A stretch of 64,000 nt of DNA from Maribacter algarum (ex Lu et al. 2025) (nom. illeg.) (GCA_947495915.1 CANMAW010000007.1:62001-126000), one strand, 5' to 3'; counted from the first letter of the stretch, positions 37,948-47,854 are shown. Notes: generated from the letters alone by a model not told the origin. Translations and numbers: made by a program.

Positions 37948-38500
37948 ACCCAATTATATTTTGATTCTTTAATCTAGCTTGTAATTCTTTTCGAGCTTTA
38001 AAAAGTTGTGTCTTTGATGTACTTTCAGATATATTTAGCATAGCGGCTATTTCATGATGTTTATAACCTTCTACCGCAAAAAGTACGAATACTGCTTTAT
38101 ATCCTTCAGGCAATTCATCGATCAAAATTTGAATATGCTCAACATCGAACTTTGTTGAAGTAAATTCAATGTGATTATTTTGCTTTACTTGAAAAACCTC
38201 ATCATCATAAACTACAAACTGTTTCTTTCTTAAATAGGAAATACTTTCTCGTACCATTATTTTGCGAATCCACCCCTCAAAACTGCCTTCGAATTTGAAT
38301 GAGCTTAAATTCGAAAAAACTTTGACAAACCCATTAATCATTACATCTTCTGCAAAATGAATATCTTTTATATACTGACGACATACACCTAGCATTTTAG
38401 GTGCAAATTTATCATAAAGGCGCTGTTGAGCTTCTCTATTTCCTTTGGCCGACTTTTTAATCAGCTGTTTCTCATTAGTATAAAATGATATAATCTTCAA
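37934..38500 (-). CDS. ECF-type RNA polymerase sigma factor
   Basis: 188 residues. Region 2: KKSAKGNREAQQRLYDKFAPKMLGVCRQYIKDIHFAEDVMINGFVKVFSNLSSFKFEGSFEGWIRKIMVRESI, with the conserved F.G.F..WI core. Region 4: LIDELPEGYKAVFVLFAVEGYKHHEIAAMLNISESTSKTQLFKARKEL, a clear helix-turn-helix. Start is TTG at 38500; no ATG is available upstream in frame and residues from KQLIKKSAKGN onward are conserved. Heads an operon with a membrane protein and a barrel protein. Confidence 0.9.
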   Translation of the reverse strand: MKIISFYTNEKQLIKKSAKGNREAQQRLYDKFAPKMLGVCRQYIKDIHFAEDVMINGFVKVFSNLSSFKFEGSFEGWIRKIMVRESISYLRKKQFVVYDDEVFQVKQNNHIEFTSTKFDVEHIQILIDELPEGYKAVFVLFAVEGYKHHEIAAMLNISESTSKTQLFKARKELQARLKNQNIIGYGTE

Positions 38501-38573
38501 AACGGTTTTGGTTGTCTTATATAAAGATAGACGCGTTCTGTTTTAAAATGGTTGCCTGAAGAATTAAAAAAAA

Positions 38574-39551
38574 TTATTTTTTACGATTAACTACGTAATT
38601 AACCATTAATTCTAAAGCATCTTTATATTCAGAGGATGGATAAGTATTGAGTAGTGCAAGAGCTTCGGTTTTATAAGCCATCATTTTTTGTACGGCATAT
38701 TCTAAACCGCCCTTTCTTTTTACAAAATCAATGACTTCTTTAACTCTTTTTTTGTCTTTGTTGTGATTTTTAACCGAATTGATTAACCATTTTTTCTCCG
38801 CTTTAGAAGATATATTAATGACATGTATTAGCGGTAAAGTCATTTTTTGCTCCTTAATATCAATTCCCGTAGGTTTACCAATAGCTGTACTGCCGTAGTC
38901 AAAAAGATCATCTTTAATTTGAAAGGCCATACCACATAATTCTCCAAATTTTCTAAAGGTTTCCACATCTTTTGACTCAGGCTTTACCGAACATGCTCCC
39001 AAAGAACAGCAAGCAGCAATTAAAGTCGCTGTCTTTTGCCGTATAATATCGTAATATACTTCTTCAGTAATATCTAAACGCCTTGCTTTTTCTATTTGCA
39101 AAAGTTCTCCCTCACTCATTTCTCTAACTGCCACAGAAATTATGCGAAGTAAATCAAAATCATTATTATCAATGGATAACAACAAACCTTTTGATAATAA
39201 ATAATCGCCTACTAGAACAGCAATTTTATTTTTCCATAAGGCATTTATAGAAAAAAAACCTCTGCGCTTATTGCTTTCATCAACCACATCGTCATGTACC
39301 AAGGTAGCAGTATGAATCAATTCAATTACTGATGCGCCTCTATAAGTTCGATCATTTACAACCCCATCATTAAGAAGTTTCGCAGTTAGAAAAACAAACA
39401 TAGGTCGCATTTGTTTGCCCTTTCGATTTACGATATAATGCGTAATTCGGTTCAACAATGCCACCTTAGATGACATAGCTTCTCTAAATTTTGACTCAAA
39501 GAGTTCCATCTCAGGACGAATCGGATCTTTTATTTGAGATACTACTTTCAA
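38574..39551 (-). CDS. Polyprenyl (probably octaprenyl or longer) diphosphate synthase
   Basis: Trans-prenyltransferase that extends isoprenoid chains, expected for quinone side chains. 325 residues. First Asp-rich motif LVHDDVVDESNKRRG (DDxxD) near residue 84, second KDDLFDYGSTAIGKPTGIDIKEQKMTLPLI near 212, GKQMRPM at the substrate pocket and the conserved Lys/Gln sites are present. Product chain length cannot be read with certainty; the bulky residues before the first motif are small, favouring long chains. TTG start at 39551 gives the family N-terminus MKVVSQI; ATG at residue 15 is an alternative. Confidence 0.92.
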   Translation of the reverse strand: MKVVSQIKDPIRPEMELFESKFREAMSSKVALLNRITHYIVNRKGKQMRPMFVFLTAKLLNDGVVNDRTYRGASVIELIHTATLVHDDVVDESNKRRGFFSINALWKNKIAVLVGDYLLSKGLLLSIDNNDFDLLRIISVAVREMSEGELLQIEKARRLDITEEVYYDIIRQKTATLIAACCSLGACSVKPESKDVETFRKFGELCGMAFQIKDDLFDYGSTAIGKPTGIDIKEQKMTLPLIHVINISSKAEKKWLINSVKNHNKDKKRVKEVIDFVKRKGGLEYAVQKMMAYKTEALALLNTYPSSEYKDALELMVNYVVNRKK

Positions 39552-39668
39552 AAGAACAACTGCTTTTTTGGTTTGAATTGGTTAGGACAGATAAAATTAT
39601 GAAAAAGGAAGTTAAGAACTTAGAAATACCTTCAACGAATTCAAGCTAAACTACCTTTGGTCAGGTTT

Positions 39669-40709
39669 TTATGACTTATTGGCCAATTGACCACAAGCTG
39701 CATCAATATCTTTACCTCTTGATCTTCTAACCGTAACCACTATATTATTACGTTCTAAAGTATTTACGTACATATCGATCGCTTTTTCAGAGGCCTGTTG
39801 AAATTCTCCATTGTCAATCGGGTTATATTCAATCAAATTAACTTTTGAAGGCGCAAAACGACAAAACGCTACCAATGCATCAACATCTTTCTGGGTGTCA
39901 TTGATACCCTTCCACACCACATACTCATAGGTAATTCTGCTTTTAGTTTTACCATACCAGTACTCTAAAGACTCTCTTAAATCAGCTAGTGTAAACTTGG
40001 CATTGAATGGCATAATTTTAGTTCGAATCTCATCAATAGCAGAATGTAATGAAACTGCTAATTTGAACTTTACATCAGCATCGGCGAGTTTTTTAATCAT
40101 TTTAGGCACTCCTGAAGTTGATACTATTATTCGCTTTGGTGACATTCCTAGCCCTTCCGGAGAGGTAATTTTATCAATGGCCTTTAAAACATTATTAAAA
40201 TTCATTAAAGGCTCACCCATACCCATAAAAACAATATTACTTAGGGGCTTATCAAAGTACAATCTGCTTTCATTATCAATGGCCACAACTTGATCATAAA
40301 TCTCATCAGGATTCAAATTACGCATACGCTTCAGACGAGCCGTAGCACAAAATCGACAATCTAAGCTACACCCCACCTGACTAGAAACACAGGCCGTTGT
40401 TCTTGTTTTAGTAGGAATAAGGACCGACTCTACCACTAAATCATCATGCAATCGAACAGCATTTTTGATGGTTCCATCTGAACTACGCTGCATGACATCT
40501 ACCTTGATATGGTTGATTACAAAATTTGCCTCAAGCATTTCACGTGTTTCTTTTGAAATATTGGTCATCAAGTCAAAAGAATGCGCAGACTTCTGCCACA
40601 ACCATTCATAAACTTGATTACCACGAAAGGCTTTATCTCCGTTTTCCACAAAGAAATTTCGGAGCTGCTCTCGAGTCAAAGCGCGTATGTCTTTTTTTTT
40701 AATATCCAC
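39669..40709 (-). CDS. rlmN: Dual-specificity 23S rRNA/tRNA adenine C2-methyltransferase RlmN
   Basis: Radical SAM enzyme that methylates A2503 of 23S rRNA and A37 of some tRNAs. 346 residues. Radical SAM cluster VGCSLDCRFCATA, the SAM motif NIVFMGMGEPLMNFNNV, STSGVPKMIKKLAD, AVSLHSAIDEIR and the catalytic C-terminal Cys in DIDAACGQLANK are present. Start is GTG at 40709 (no ATG available); the conserved part starts at KKKDIRALT. Single gene; queA terminator precedes. Confidence 0.96.
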   Translation of the reverse strand: MDIKKKDIRALTREQLRNFFVENGDKAFRGNQVYEWLWQKSAHSFDLMTNISKETREMLEANFVINHIKVDVMQRSSDGTIKNAVRLHDDLVVESVLIPTKTRTTACVSSQVGCSLDCRFCATARLKRMRNLNPDEIYDQVVAIDNESRLYFDKPLSNIVFMGMGEPLMNFNNVLKAIDKITSPEGLGMSPKRIIVSTSGVPKMIKKLADADVKFKLAVSLHSAIDEIRTKIMPFNAKFTLADLRESLEYWYGKTKSRITYEYVVWKGINDTQKDVDALVAFCRFAPSKVNLIEYNPIDNGEFQQASEKAIDMYVNTLERNNIVVTVRRSRGKDIDAACGQLANKS

Positions 40710-40720
40710 TTGCTGTGTAT

Positions 40721-40760
40721 AAAAAAACCCTCTTTAGGCAAATTGAAACTTAAAGAGGGG
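40721..40760 (-). terminator. Intrinsic terminator after queA
   Basis: On the minus strand CCCTCTTTA pairs with TAAAGAGGG around a 14-base loop and is followed by T7. It lies 45 bases after the queA stop and just in front of rlmN. Confidence 0.8.
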
Positions 40761-40805
40761 CATTATGAGTAAAGTTATTGAAAATCCTGTTTGACAGGAG
40801 TCTTA

Positions 40806-41855
40806 TTAAATAATTAACATCGCATCACCATACGAATAAAACTTATAGCTCTCTAGTATAGCTTCTTTATAAGATTTTTTCATTAAATCGTGGCCCATAA
40901 ATGCAGAAACCATCATCAATAAAGTAGATTTTGGCAGGTGAAAGTTAGTTACCATCGCATTCGCAATACTAAATTCATACGGAGGGAAAATAAACTTATT
41001 CGTCCAACCATCAAATGTATTTAAGGTTTGTTGTGACGATACAGCACTTTCTAAACCTCTCATTGCTGTCGTTCCCACGGCACAAATTCTACGTTTATTT
41101 GCCTTAGCGTTATTCACAATTTCAGTAGCTCTTTCATCAATAATTAGCTCTTCACTATCCATTTTATGTTTCGAAAGATCTTCTACCTCAACGGGGTTAA
41201 AAGTACCCAAACCAACATGTAAGGTTAATTCAGCAAAATCAACTCCTTTAATTTCTAATCTTTTTAACAGGTGTCTTGAGAAATGCAATCCGGCTGTTGG
41301 AGCAGCTACCGCACCTTCATGTTTTGCATATATAGTTTGATATCGATCTTCATCTTCTGGCTCTACCCCTCTTTTTATATATTTTGGAAGTGGAGTTTCA
41401 CCAAGTTCTTTCAGTTTTCTTCTAAAATCTGTATAAGAACCATCATATAAAAAACGAAGTGTTCTACCTCTAGAGGTAGTATTGTCAATTACCTCTGCTA
41501 CTAATGTTTCGTCTTCACCAAAATATAGCTTGTTGCCTATTCTTATTTTACGAGCAGGATCTACCAAAACATCCCAAAGTCGTTGTTCTTCATTCAGTTC
41601 ACGAAGCAGAAAAACTTCAATACGAGCTCCTGTTTTCTCTTTGTTTCCGTACAATCTAGCAGGAAATACTTTCGTATTATTAATCACCATGATATCTCCT
41701 TCATCAAAGTAATCAATCATATCTTTGAACATTCTGTGTTCAATTTTACCTGTTTCTCTATGGATGACCATTAACTTAGATTCATCTCTATTCTCAGAAG
41801 GATACTCTGCCAGTAAGTTATCTGGAAGTTCAAAATTGAAGTTCGATAATTTCAT
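40806..41855 (-). CDS. queA: S-adenosylmethionine:tRNA ribosyltransferase-isomerase
   Basis: Transfers the ribosyl moiety of SAM to preQ1-tRNA, making epoxyqueuosine. 349 residues. Motifs: [92 protein letters not shown] and [20 protein letters not shown] start is the family start. No other queuosine gene in the window; single transcription unit with aroA possible (89-base gap). Confidence 0.97.
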   Translation of the reverse strand: MKLSNFNFELPDNLLAEYPSENRDESKLMVIHRETGKIEHRMFKDMIDYFDEGDIMVINNTKVFPARLYGNKEKTGARIEVFLLRELNEEQRLWDVLVDPARKIRIGNKLYFGEDETLVAEVIDNTTSRGRTLRFLYDGSYTDFRRKLKELGETPLPKYIKRGVEPEDEDRYQTIYAKHEGAVAAPTAGLHFSRHLLKRLEIKGVDFAELTLHVGLGTFNPVEVEDLSKHKMDSEELIIDERATEIVNNAKANKRRICAVGTTAMRGLESAVSSQQTLNTFDGWTNKFIFPPYEFSIANAMVTNFHLPKSTLLMMVSAFMGHDLMKKSYKEAILESYKFYSYGDAMLII

Positions 41856-41944
41856 TTAAGGTGTTTTAATTAGCAATTTTAAGCGGCTGCAAATATACAA
41901 CCCCAGCATAGGGGATGTCAAGTAAAACGGGAATTAAATAAGAA

Positions 41945-43174
41945 TTATAATTCTTTTACCGAAAATTGCAATTGTTTTAGGTCGTTCCAGTAATCAGGAT
42001 ATGACTTTGAAACCACCTCTGCATCATTAATAAACAACGATGTTTTAAGGGCTAAAGGAGCAAAAGCCATTGCCATTCTATGATCATTATAGGTGTCAAT
42101 TGCGATATCTGATTTTATTTCTGTTGACCCATTCAAAGTAAGATCTTTTTCAGTTACTGAAATATCTGCTCCTAATTTAGAAAGTTCTGTATGGAGTGCC
42201 TCTAAGCGGTCGGTCTCTTTTATTTTTAACGTATGCAGCCCGGTTAAATGACAACCAACACCCAAACCAAAACAGGTAACTGCAATCGTTTGTGCCACAT
42301 CTGGAGCATTCGCTAAATCATAATTGACTGATGTTTGACTGCAATCACCTATTTTCTTTAAAGTTATTTTGTTTTGATCAAATACAGTTTCTACACCAAA
42401 ATCGGTATACAACTGAGCCATAATACTATCACCCTGTAGGCTTGTTGATTTATAAGCAGCTAAGGTTATTTCTGTTCCGATTTCAGAAAGCGCAACAATA
42501 CTATAAAAATAAGATGCAGAACTCCAATCTGATTCTACTACCAAATTTGTGTTCTCTATTGAATTTTTCGCCTCGACTTTAATGGTATTTCCATCAAATG
42601 AAGATGTCACACCGATTTCTTCTAGTAAGGCCAGCGTCATTTTAATATAAGGCACTGAAGTTATTTTACCTACCAAATTCAGTTCTAGTCCATTTTCTAA
42701 ACTCGGTGCTATAAGCAATAAAGAAGATATATATTGACTACTGATATCTGCAGGAAGACTTACGTTGTTTTTTTTAAGTTTTTTGCCCGTTATACGAATT
42801 GGAGGATAGCCTTCATTTTGTTCATAGCTAATTTCTGCTCCTAAACTTCTCAAAGCATCAACCAACACCTTAATCGGCCGTTCTGTCATTCTTTGCGACC
42901 CAGTTAAAGTCACTTCTTTTCCTTCTTGAGACGCAAAATACCCGGTTAAAAAGCGCATCGCGGTACCTGCATGATGAATATCAACAATGCCTTCAGAAAT
43001 TTGCAAACCTTTTTGCATCACCTGAGCATCGTCAGAATTTGAAAGGTTGCTAATTGAAATGTTAGGATAAAGCGCCTGTAATAATAAAGAGCGGTTTGAT
43101 TCACTTTTAGAGCCAGTAATTTGAATTTCTGACTGCAATAGATTGTTCGATGGGCTAGATAAGCTTAGTTTCAA
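41945..43174 (-). CDS. aroA: 3-phosphoshikimate 1-carboxyvinyltransferase (EPSP synthase)
   Basis: Joins shikimate 3-phosphate and phosphoenolpyruvate, sixth step of the shikimate pathway. 409 residues, slightly short. N-terminal TGSKSESNRSLLLQAL carries the Lys/Ser substrate contacts; HAGTAMRFLTGYFASQEG (class II-like instead of the GNAGTAMRP of E. coli); SSQYISSLLLIAPSL; DWSSASYFYSI; and LKIKETDRLEALHTELSKLGA with NDHRMAMAFAPLAL. Start is TTG at 43174, no nearby ATG. Separated from the aromatic operon at 45.7-49.8 kb. Confidence 0.94.
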   Translation of the reverse strand: MKLSLSSPSNNLLQSEIQITGSKSESNRSLLLQALYPNISISNLSNSDDAQVMQKGLQISEGIVDIHHAGTAMRFLTGYFASQEGKEVTLTGSQRMTERPIKVLVDALRSLGAEISYEQNEGYPPIRITGKKLKKNNVSLPADISSQYISSLLLIAPSLENGLELNLVGKITSVPYIKMTLALLEEIGVTSSFDGNTIKVEAKNSIENTNLVVESDWSSASYFYSIVALSEIGTEITLAAYKSTSLQGDSIMAQLYTDFGVETVFDQNKITLKKIGDCSQTSVNYDLANAPDVAQTIAVTCFGLGVGCHLTGLHTLKIKETDRLEALHTELSKLGADISVTEKDLTLNGSTEIKSDIAIDTYNDHRMAMAFAPLALKTSLFINDAEVVSKSYPDYWNDLKQLQFSVKEL

Positions 43175-43265
43175 TTTATAGTACTCTTTAGCGGGTTTCT
43201 ATACGACGGAAGATCAAATAAAAACAATCTTCAAATGCCTCCGAAATTAAGGGGCAAAGATAACA

Positions 43266-43592
43266 CTATTTCAGCTTTTTGTTATTGTGATGCCGGTCAT
43301 GATCGCGCTTCGTTTTTAAATCTAATTTTTGATCAAATGCTTTTTGAAGATCAATTCCGGTTTGATTCGCCAAACACAATACTACAAAAAGTACGTCGGC
43401 TAATTCTTCTCCTAAATCTTTGTTTTTATCAGATTCTTTTTCACTTTGCTCGCCATATCGCCGTGCAATAATACGAGCCACTTCACCTACTTCTTCTGTA
43501 AGTTGAGCCATGTTTGTGAGTTCATTAAAATAACGAACTCCATGTTGCTTTATCCAATCATCAACGCTTTTCTGAGCATTCTCTATATTCAT
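43266..43592 (-). CDS. MazG-like nucleotide pyrophosphohydrolase
   Basis: 108 residues. All-alpha NTP-PPase fold with the EExxE...ExxD metal motif: LTEEVGEVARIIARRYG and DLGEELADVLFVVLCLANQTGIDLQKAF. Likely removes unwanted nucleotides, as small single-domain MazG proteins do; the natural substrate is not known. The stop of dtd overlaps its ATG by one base, so the two are coupled, and rsgA is just upstream. Confidence 0.9.
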   Translation of the reverse strand: MNIENAQKSVDDWIKQHGVRYFNELTNMAQLTEEVGEVARIIARRYGEQSEKESDKNKDLGEELADVLFVVLCLANQTGIDLQKAFDQKLDLKTKRDHDRHHNNKKLK

Positions 43593-44044
43593 TACTCCTT
43601 ATTTTTAGTATCGATTATTATAGTCACCGGACCATCATTTAGTAAATCAACTTTCATATCTGCACCAAATACTCCAGTACCTACTTTTTTATGTAAGTCT
43701 TTTTCTAATTGCTCTACAAATTTCTCGTAAAGCGGAATTGCAACATCAGGTTTCGCTGCTTTTATATAAGAGGGTCGATTTCCTTTTTTTGTAGTCGCAT
43801 GCAAGGTAAATTGACTCACCACAATGGCATCGGCATCAATGTCAATTAATGAGGCGTTCATTACACCAGCAACATCATTAAAAACACGAAGATTCGTGAT
43901 TTTTCTAGAAAGCCATTCTATGTCTTGAAGATCGTCAGCGTTTTCTATACCCAAAAGAACTAATAAGCCCTGGTCGATGGCTGCAACAGTTTTCTGGTCA
44001 ACCGTAACACTTGCTCTTAAAACCCTTTGAATTACAGCTCTCAT
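43592..44044 (-). CDS. dtd: D-aminoacyl-tRNA deacylase
   Basis: Hydrolyses D-amino acids from mischarged tRNA (and Gly from tRNA-Ala). 150 residues. MRAVIQRVLRASVTVD at the N-terminus, SQFTLHATTKKGNRPSYIKAA (the Ser-Gln-Thr active site) and GVFGADMKVDLLNDGPVTIIID, with the Gly-cisPro type motif GPVT. ATG overlaps the rsgA stop by four bases. Confidence 0.96.
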   Translation of the reverse strand: MRAVIQRVLRASVTVDQKTVAAIDQGLLVLLGIENADDLQDIEWLSRKITNLRVFNDVAGVMNASLIDIDADAIVVSQFTLHATTKKGNRPSYIKAAKPDVAIPLYEKFVEQLEKDLHKKVGTGVFGADMKVDLLNDGPVTIIIDTKNKE

Positions 44045-44994
44045 TTTTTATCTCCGTAGGTATCGGTTCTATAACTCTCTTCTTCACCAGTAATCATCTG
44101 TACATAACTCTTATAGCGACTCCATGCTACTTCACCTGCATCTAAAGCATCTTTTACGGCACATTTAGGCTCATCTAAATGAAGACAATTATTAAATTTA
44201 CATAATCTCTTCAATTCGAAAAATTCACGAAAATAGTCACCAATCTCCTCTTTTTCCATATCAACAATTCCAAATCCTTTAATTCCGGGAGTGTCAATAA
44301 TTCGCGCTTCAAAACTAAGATCAAACATCTCGGCAAACGTGGTAGTATGTTGCCCCTGAAGATGTTGTTCTGATATTTCTGCCGTTTTTAATTCTAAGTT
44401 TGGTTCTAAAGCATTTACTAAAGTTGATTTACCTGCCCCAGAATGACCTGCAAACATACTAGTTGTTTGAAGCATTAAAGCCTTAACCTGATCAACATTC
44501 TTACCAGTAGCTGCTGAAATACCAATACAGGTATACCCAATATTTCTATACAGTGCTGCTAAATATTTCACTTCTAACAGCTCGTCATTGTCATAGGTGT
44601 CTATTTTATTAAACAGCAATACCACAGGAATATCATAAGCCTCTGCAGTAGCTAAAAAACGATCAATAAAAACAGGATATGTCTTTGGGTTGTTGAGCGT
44701 TATAATTAAGAATACCTGATCTAGATTCGCCGCAATAATATGTGTTTGTTTTGAAAGGTTTACTGATTTTCGAATAATATAATTACTACGTTCTTCAATA
44801 TCATAAATTGTACCTACCGTGTCATCACCAAGTTGTTCAATCTTGAATTGAACTCGATCTCCTACCGCGATAGGGTTGGTACTTTTTATACCTTGAATAC
44901 GAAATTTACCTTTGATACGGCATTCGTAAAAAATGCCCTCATCGGTTTTTACGGTATACCAACTTCCTGTCGATTTATAAACCGTACCTACCAT
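44041..44994 (-). CDS. rsgA: Ribosome small subunit GTPase RsgA
   Basis: Circularly permuted GTPase that matures the 30S subunit. 317 residues. OB fold at the N-terminus (GTVYKSTGSWYTVKTDEG), then motifs in permuted order: G4 LLFNKIDTYD, G5 GISAATGKN, G1 FAGHSGAGKSTLVNAL, G3 DTPGIKGFGI. C-terminal zinc knuckle: LCKFNNCLHLDEPKCAVKDAL, with the Cys-Cys-His-Cys ligands intact. ATG start. First gene of an rsgA-dtd-mazG operon. Confidence 0.97.
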   Translation of the reverse strand: MVGTVYKSTGSWYTVKTDEGIFYECRIKGKFRIQGIKSTNPIAVGDRVQFKIEQLGDDTVGTIYDIEERSNYIIRKSVNLSKQTHIIAANLDQVFLIITLNNPKTYPVFIDRFLATAEAYDIPVVLLFNKIDTYDNDELLEVKYLAALYRNIGYTCIGISAATGKNVDQVKALMLQTTSMFAGHSGAGKSTLVNALEPNLELKTAEISEQHLQGQHTTTFAEMFDLSFEARIIDTPGIKGFGIVDMEKEEIGDYFREFFELKRLCKFNNCLHLDEPKCAVKDALDAGEVAWSRYKSYVQMITGEEESYRTDTYGDKK

Positions 44995-45233
44995 ATATTC
45001 TGCTGAAATCTACTCATAGTGACAAAATAACAACTTTTTACTTTAAACCAGCCTCGCAACATTGGTCTAATTGGTGATAAATTACACAAGCACACTTCAT
45101 TTAAGACATGACTTTTTGTTTCATTATGTAATAAATGCATTGTTTTGATTTTAAGAAATTCTATAAAACTGGTAGCTTCATGCAACCTATGGTATAATCC
45201 ATTGTCTTTTAGTACATAATAAAACATAACATC

Positions 45234-45677
45234 ATGAAAAAAATAATACTTATTGCTAGTCTTTTTATAGCAGCAACATTAGACGCCAATGCGCAACAAA
45301 TTAAAGTAATCACAAGTGTAGAATCAATAGTACCCAGTGGTTTAGGTCGTTCTCGAATCATTGATGCGCAAGAAGAAAAAGATTTTGATTCGTATACGAC
45401 AACACAAACTGAAGAAGATAATTCACGAAACAAATCAAAACGCGGTGACATTCGTGTGAAAAACTTTGAAGAAACAAAACTTCTAAATTTTTATAATATT
45501 GGAGGAATTCGATTTCAAAATATCGCAGCCAATGATGCGGTTATTTCTTCAAAATTAACCGATATGCTTAAAGACGGATGGGAATTAGTTTTTGTAGCCA
45601 GCGGCGTTGAAGCTAATGCTGGGAGTGATGATGGACAAGGCCTATTTATCACCCGTTATATTTTCAAAAAAGAATAA
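45234..45677 (+). CDS. Small exported protein of unknown function
   Basis: 147 residues with a signal peptide (KKIILIASLFIAATLDANAQ, residues 2-21). The mature part has an Asp/Glu/Ser/Thr-rich central segment and a C-terminal half (ISSKLTDMLKDGWELVFVASGVE ... FITRYIFKKE) that resembles the DUF4177-like pattern of a helix followed by GWELV and beta strands. No function assigned. ATG start; the gene stands alone between rsgA (divergent) and a bidirectional terminator. The 239 bases in front of it show no clear motif. Confidence 0.7.
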   Translation: MKKIILIASLFIAATLDANAQQIKVITSVESIVPSGLGRSRIIDAQEEKDFDSYTTTQTEEDNSRNKSKRGDIRVKNFEETKLLNFYNIGGIRFQNIAANDAVISSKLTDMLKDGWELVFVASGVEANAGSDDGQGLFITRYIFKKE

Positions 45678-45702
45678 CCTTTAGCAACTCATAACGCAAA
45701 AA

Positions 45703-45736
45703 AAATCCGCTATTCTTAATGAAGTAGCGGATTTTT
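45703..45736. terminator. Bidirectional terminator between the exported protein and DAHP synthase
   Basis: AAATCCGCTA / TAGCGGATTT stem with a 12-base loop, T-rich on the + side and A-rich on the other. Confidence 0.85.
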
Positions 45737-45754
45737 AATTTATTAAAATAAAGC

Positions 45755-46837
45755 CTAAGCCTTCACAATTTTCTCTTGGTGATTGATTGATTCTTGGTGA
45801 ATTGCTTTGAACATACGAAGTACAAATTCTTCACTAAGTCCTTTTGTTTCTCCTTCTAAAATCATTTTTCCTAAGATTTCATTCCATCGGTTTGATTGTA
45901 AAACAGCTACGTTACGTGTTTTCTTCAATTTACCAATGCCGTCTGAAATCTTCATACGCTTTCCTAAAGTTTCAATAATTTGGTTATCAATAACATCAAT
46001 TTGAGCTCTTAAATTACTCAACTGACTATTGTATTCTGCTTCAGGATCAGATTCTTTTCTAATTTTTAAATCCGTCATGATTTGCACTAAACGCTCTGGC
46101 GTTACTTGCTGTGCAGCATCACTCCATGCATTATCAGGGTCAAAATGCGTTTCAATCATTAAACCATCAAAGTTCAAGTCTAATGCGGTTTGTGAAACAT
46201 CAAAAATCATATCACGCTTACCTGTAATATGTGAAGGATCATTGATTAACGGCAAATCAGGAAATTTGTTCTGAAACTCAATTGCCAATTGCCATTCTGG
46301 TATATTTCTATATTTTGACTTTTCATAAGTTGAAAAACCTCTATGAATTGCGCCCAATTTTTTAATTCCGGCAGTATGTAAACGCTCAATACCACCTAAC
46401 CATAAGGCCAAATCAGGATTTACCGGATTTTTTACCAAAACAATCTTATCAGTACCTGCCAATGCATCGGCTAGTTCTTGCATAATAAACGGACTCACTG
46501 TTGACCGAGCTCCAATCCATAATAAATCAATATCGTGCTCAAGTGCTAATTCTACATGTGCTCGATTAGCTACCTCTGTGGCTGTTTTCAATCCCGTTTC
46601 AGCTTTTACTTTTTGGAGCCATTTGAGACCCAACGCTCCTACACCCTCAAAATTTCCTGGGCGCGTTCTTGGTTTCCAGATTCCGGCGCGATAGTAATTC
46701 ACATCTGTATCTTTCAATTCATGCGCAATTCGCATAACTTGATCCTCGGTTTCTGCACTACATGGCCCTGCTATTACTAGTGGATGATCTAAACCCATAT
46801 CATCCAACCATGTTCTCATTTCTTTTGTATTCTCCAT
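45755..46837 (-). CDS. Bifunctional 3-deoxy-7-phosphoheptulonate synthase / chorismate mutase (type II)
   Basis: First enzyme of the shikimate pathway fused to the first step of Phe/Tyr branches. 360 residues from ATG 46837 (MENTKEMRTWLDDMGL); the frame extends to a TTG at 46885 but that part is not conserved. DAHP synthase (about 15-265): VIAGPCSAETEDQ, YRAGIWKPRTRPGNFEG, WIGARSTVSPFIMQ, LVKNPVNPDLALW, AIHRGFS and DPSHITGKRD, of the KDPG-aldolase-like (AroG/Bacillus) subfamily. AroQ chorismate mutase at the C-terminus (LRAQIDVIDNQIIETLGKRMKISDGIGKLKK). Bacillus has the mutase in front, Bacteroidota behind. Last gene of the pheA operon. Confidence 0.95.
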   Translation of the reverse strand: MENTKEMRTWLDDMGLDHPLVIAGPCSAETEDQVMRIAHELKDTDVNYYRAGIWKPRTRPGNFEGVGALGLKWLQKVKAETGLKTATEVANRAHVELALEHDIDLLWIGARSTVSPFIMQELADALAGTDKIVLVKNPVNPDLALWLGGIERLHTAGIKKLGAIHRGFSTYEKSKYRNIPEWQLAIEFQNKFPDLPLINDPSHITGKRDMIFDVSQTALDLNFDGLMIETHFDPDNAWSDAAQQVTPERLVQIMTDLKIRKESDPEAEYNSQLSNLRAQIDVIDNQIIETLGKRMKISDGIGKLKKTRNVAVLQSNRWNEILGKMILEGETKGLSEEFVLRMFKAIHQESINHQEKIVKA

Positions 46838-46992
46838 TACTTTGTTTTTGGGCGAAGCTTTTAAGGGTGAAGGGTAAAGGTTCAAATTTTCACCAATATT
46901 GACTTCTCTTATTTATAAATATTAAAATCGTTAATTGTTATTTGTACTAATATAATTTCTGCTTATTATATACTGGTCTATAATACCTTAGT

Positions 46993-47853
46993 CTATTTTT
47001 TATTCAAAGGTATTCCGTTCAATATTTCCTTTATGTTATTTGTCTCGTTCATTTCATTGTAAATACCTTCAAAATCATCATTTACCAACATTTGCTTAAA
47101 GGCTTCTAAATTTTGAATATACTCTTCTAGGGTTTCAACCACATTTGCTTTGTTCTGTTTAAAAATGGGCGCCCACATAGCTGGCGAACTTTTTGCCAAG
47201 CGAACAGTACTTTCAAAACCAGAACCAGCCATGTCAAAAATATCGCGTTCATTCTTCTCTTTCTCAATTACCGTCTTTCCTAACATAAAAGAGCTGATGT
47301 GTGACAAATGAGATACATAAGCGATGTGCTTATCGTGCGCCTCAGGATTCATATAACGAATGCGCATCCCCATTTTTTGAAAAAGTTCTAATGCTTTTTC
47401 CTGTAATTTAAAGGCTGTCTTTTCAACTTCACAAATAATATTTGTTTTACCTTCATACAAACCTTCTATTGCAGCCGAAGGTCCAGAAAATTCAGTACCT
47501 GCAATGGGATGACATGCTAAATAATTTCTTCTTTTCGGATGATCTTCTAACTGCTGACAAATCAATTTTTTAGTTGACCCACCATCAAAGACAACACAAT
47601 TATCATTTACTGCATCAAGAATTAATGGAAGCTCTGCTACTAAAACATCAACCGGAATTGCAACTATTACCATATCTGCAATATTCAAGTCTTCATACGT
47701 TGCTTGAGCATCTATCAGATTTAAAGCTAAAGCTTCATCTAAATGTTTTGCGTTGGCATCAATACCATAAATCTTAGATTCAGCAGAAATACGCTTAATA
47801 TCTCTTGCGAATGAACCTCCAATTAACCCAATACCGACTATAAATACGTTCAT
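46993..47853 (-). CDS. tyrA: Prephenate dehydrogenase
   Basis: NAD(P)-dependent oxidative decarboxylation of prephenate to 4-hydroxyphenylpyruvate for Tyr synthesis. 286 residues. Rossmann motif FIVGIGLIGGSFARDIK, IVAIPVDVLVAELP, HPIAGTEFSGPSAAIEGLYEGK (substrate His), HDKHIAYVSHLSHISSFML and GSGFESTVRLAKSSPAMWAPIF. No ACT domain, so end-product control probably acts on transcription or PheA. A 155-base AT-rich gap separates it from the DAHP synthase gene, where a further promoter is possible. Confidence 0.96.
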   Translation of the reverse strand: MNVFIVGIGLIGGSFARDIKRISAESKIYGIDANAKHLDEALALNLIDAQATYEDLNIADMVIVAIPVDVLVAELPLILDAVNDNCVVFDGGSTKKLICQQLEDHPKRRNYLACHPIAGTEFSGPSAAIEGLYEGKTNIICEVEKTAFKLQEKALELFQKMGMRIRYMNPEAHDKHIAYVSHLSHISSFMLGKTVIEKEKNERDIFDMAGSGFESTVRLAKSSPAMWAPIFKQNKANVVETLEEYIQNLEAFKQMLVNDDFEGIYNEMNETNNIKEILNGIPLNKK

Positions 47854-47854
47854 A

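Noticed and set aside
45000-45233. ORFs opposite to the exported protein gene
   Set aside because: Both overlapping minus-strand ORFs (44988-45227 and 45209-45451) have no motif and shadow real genes or AT-rich spacer.
46837-46885. TTG-initiated extension of DAHP synthase
   Set aside because: The extra 16 residues are not conserved and an ATG with the family N-terminus follows.
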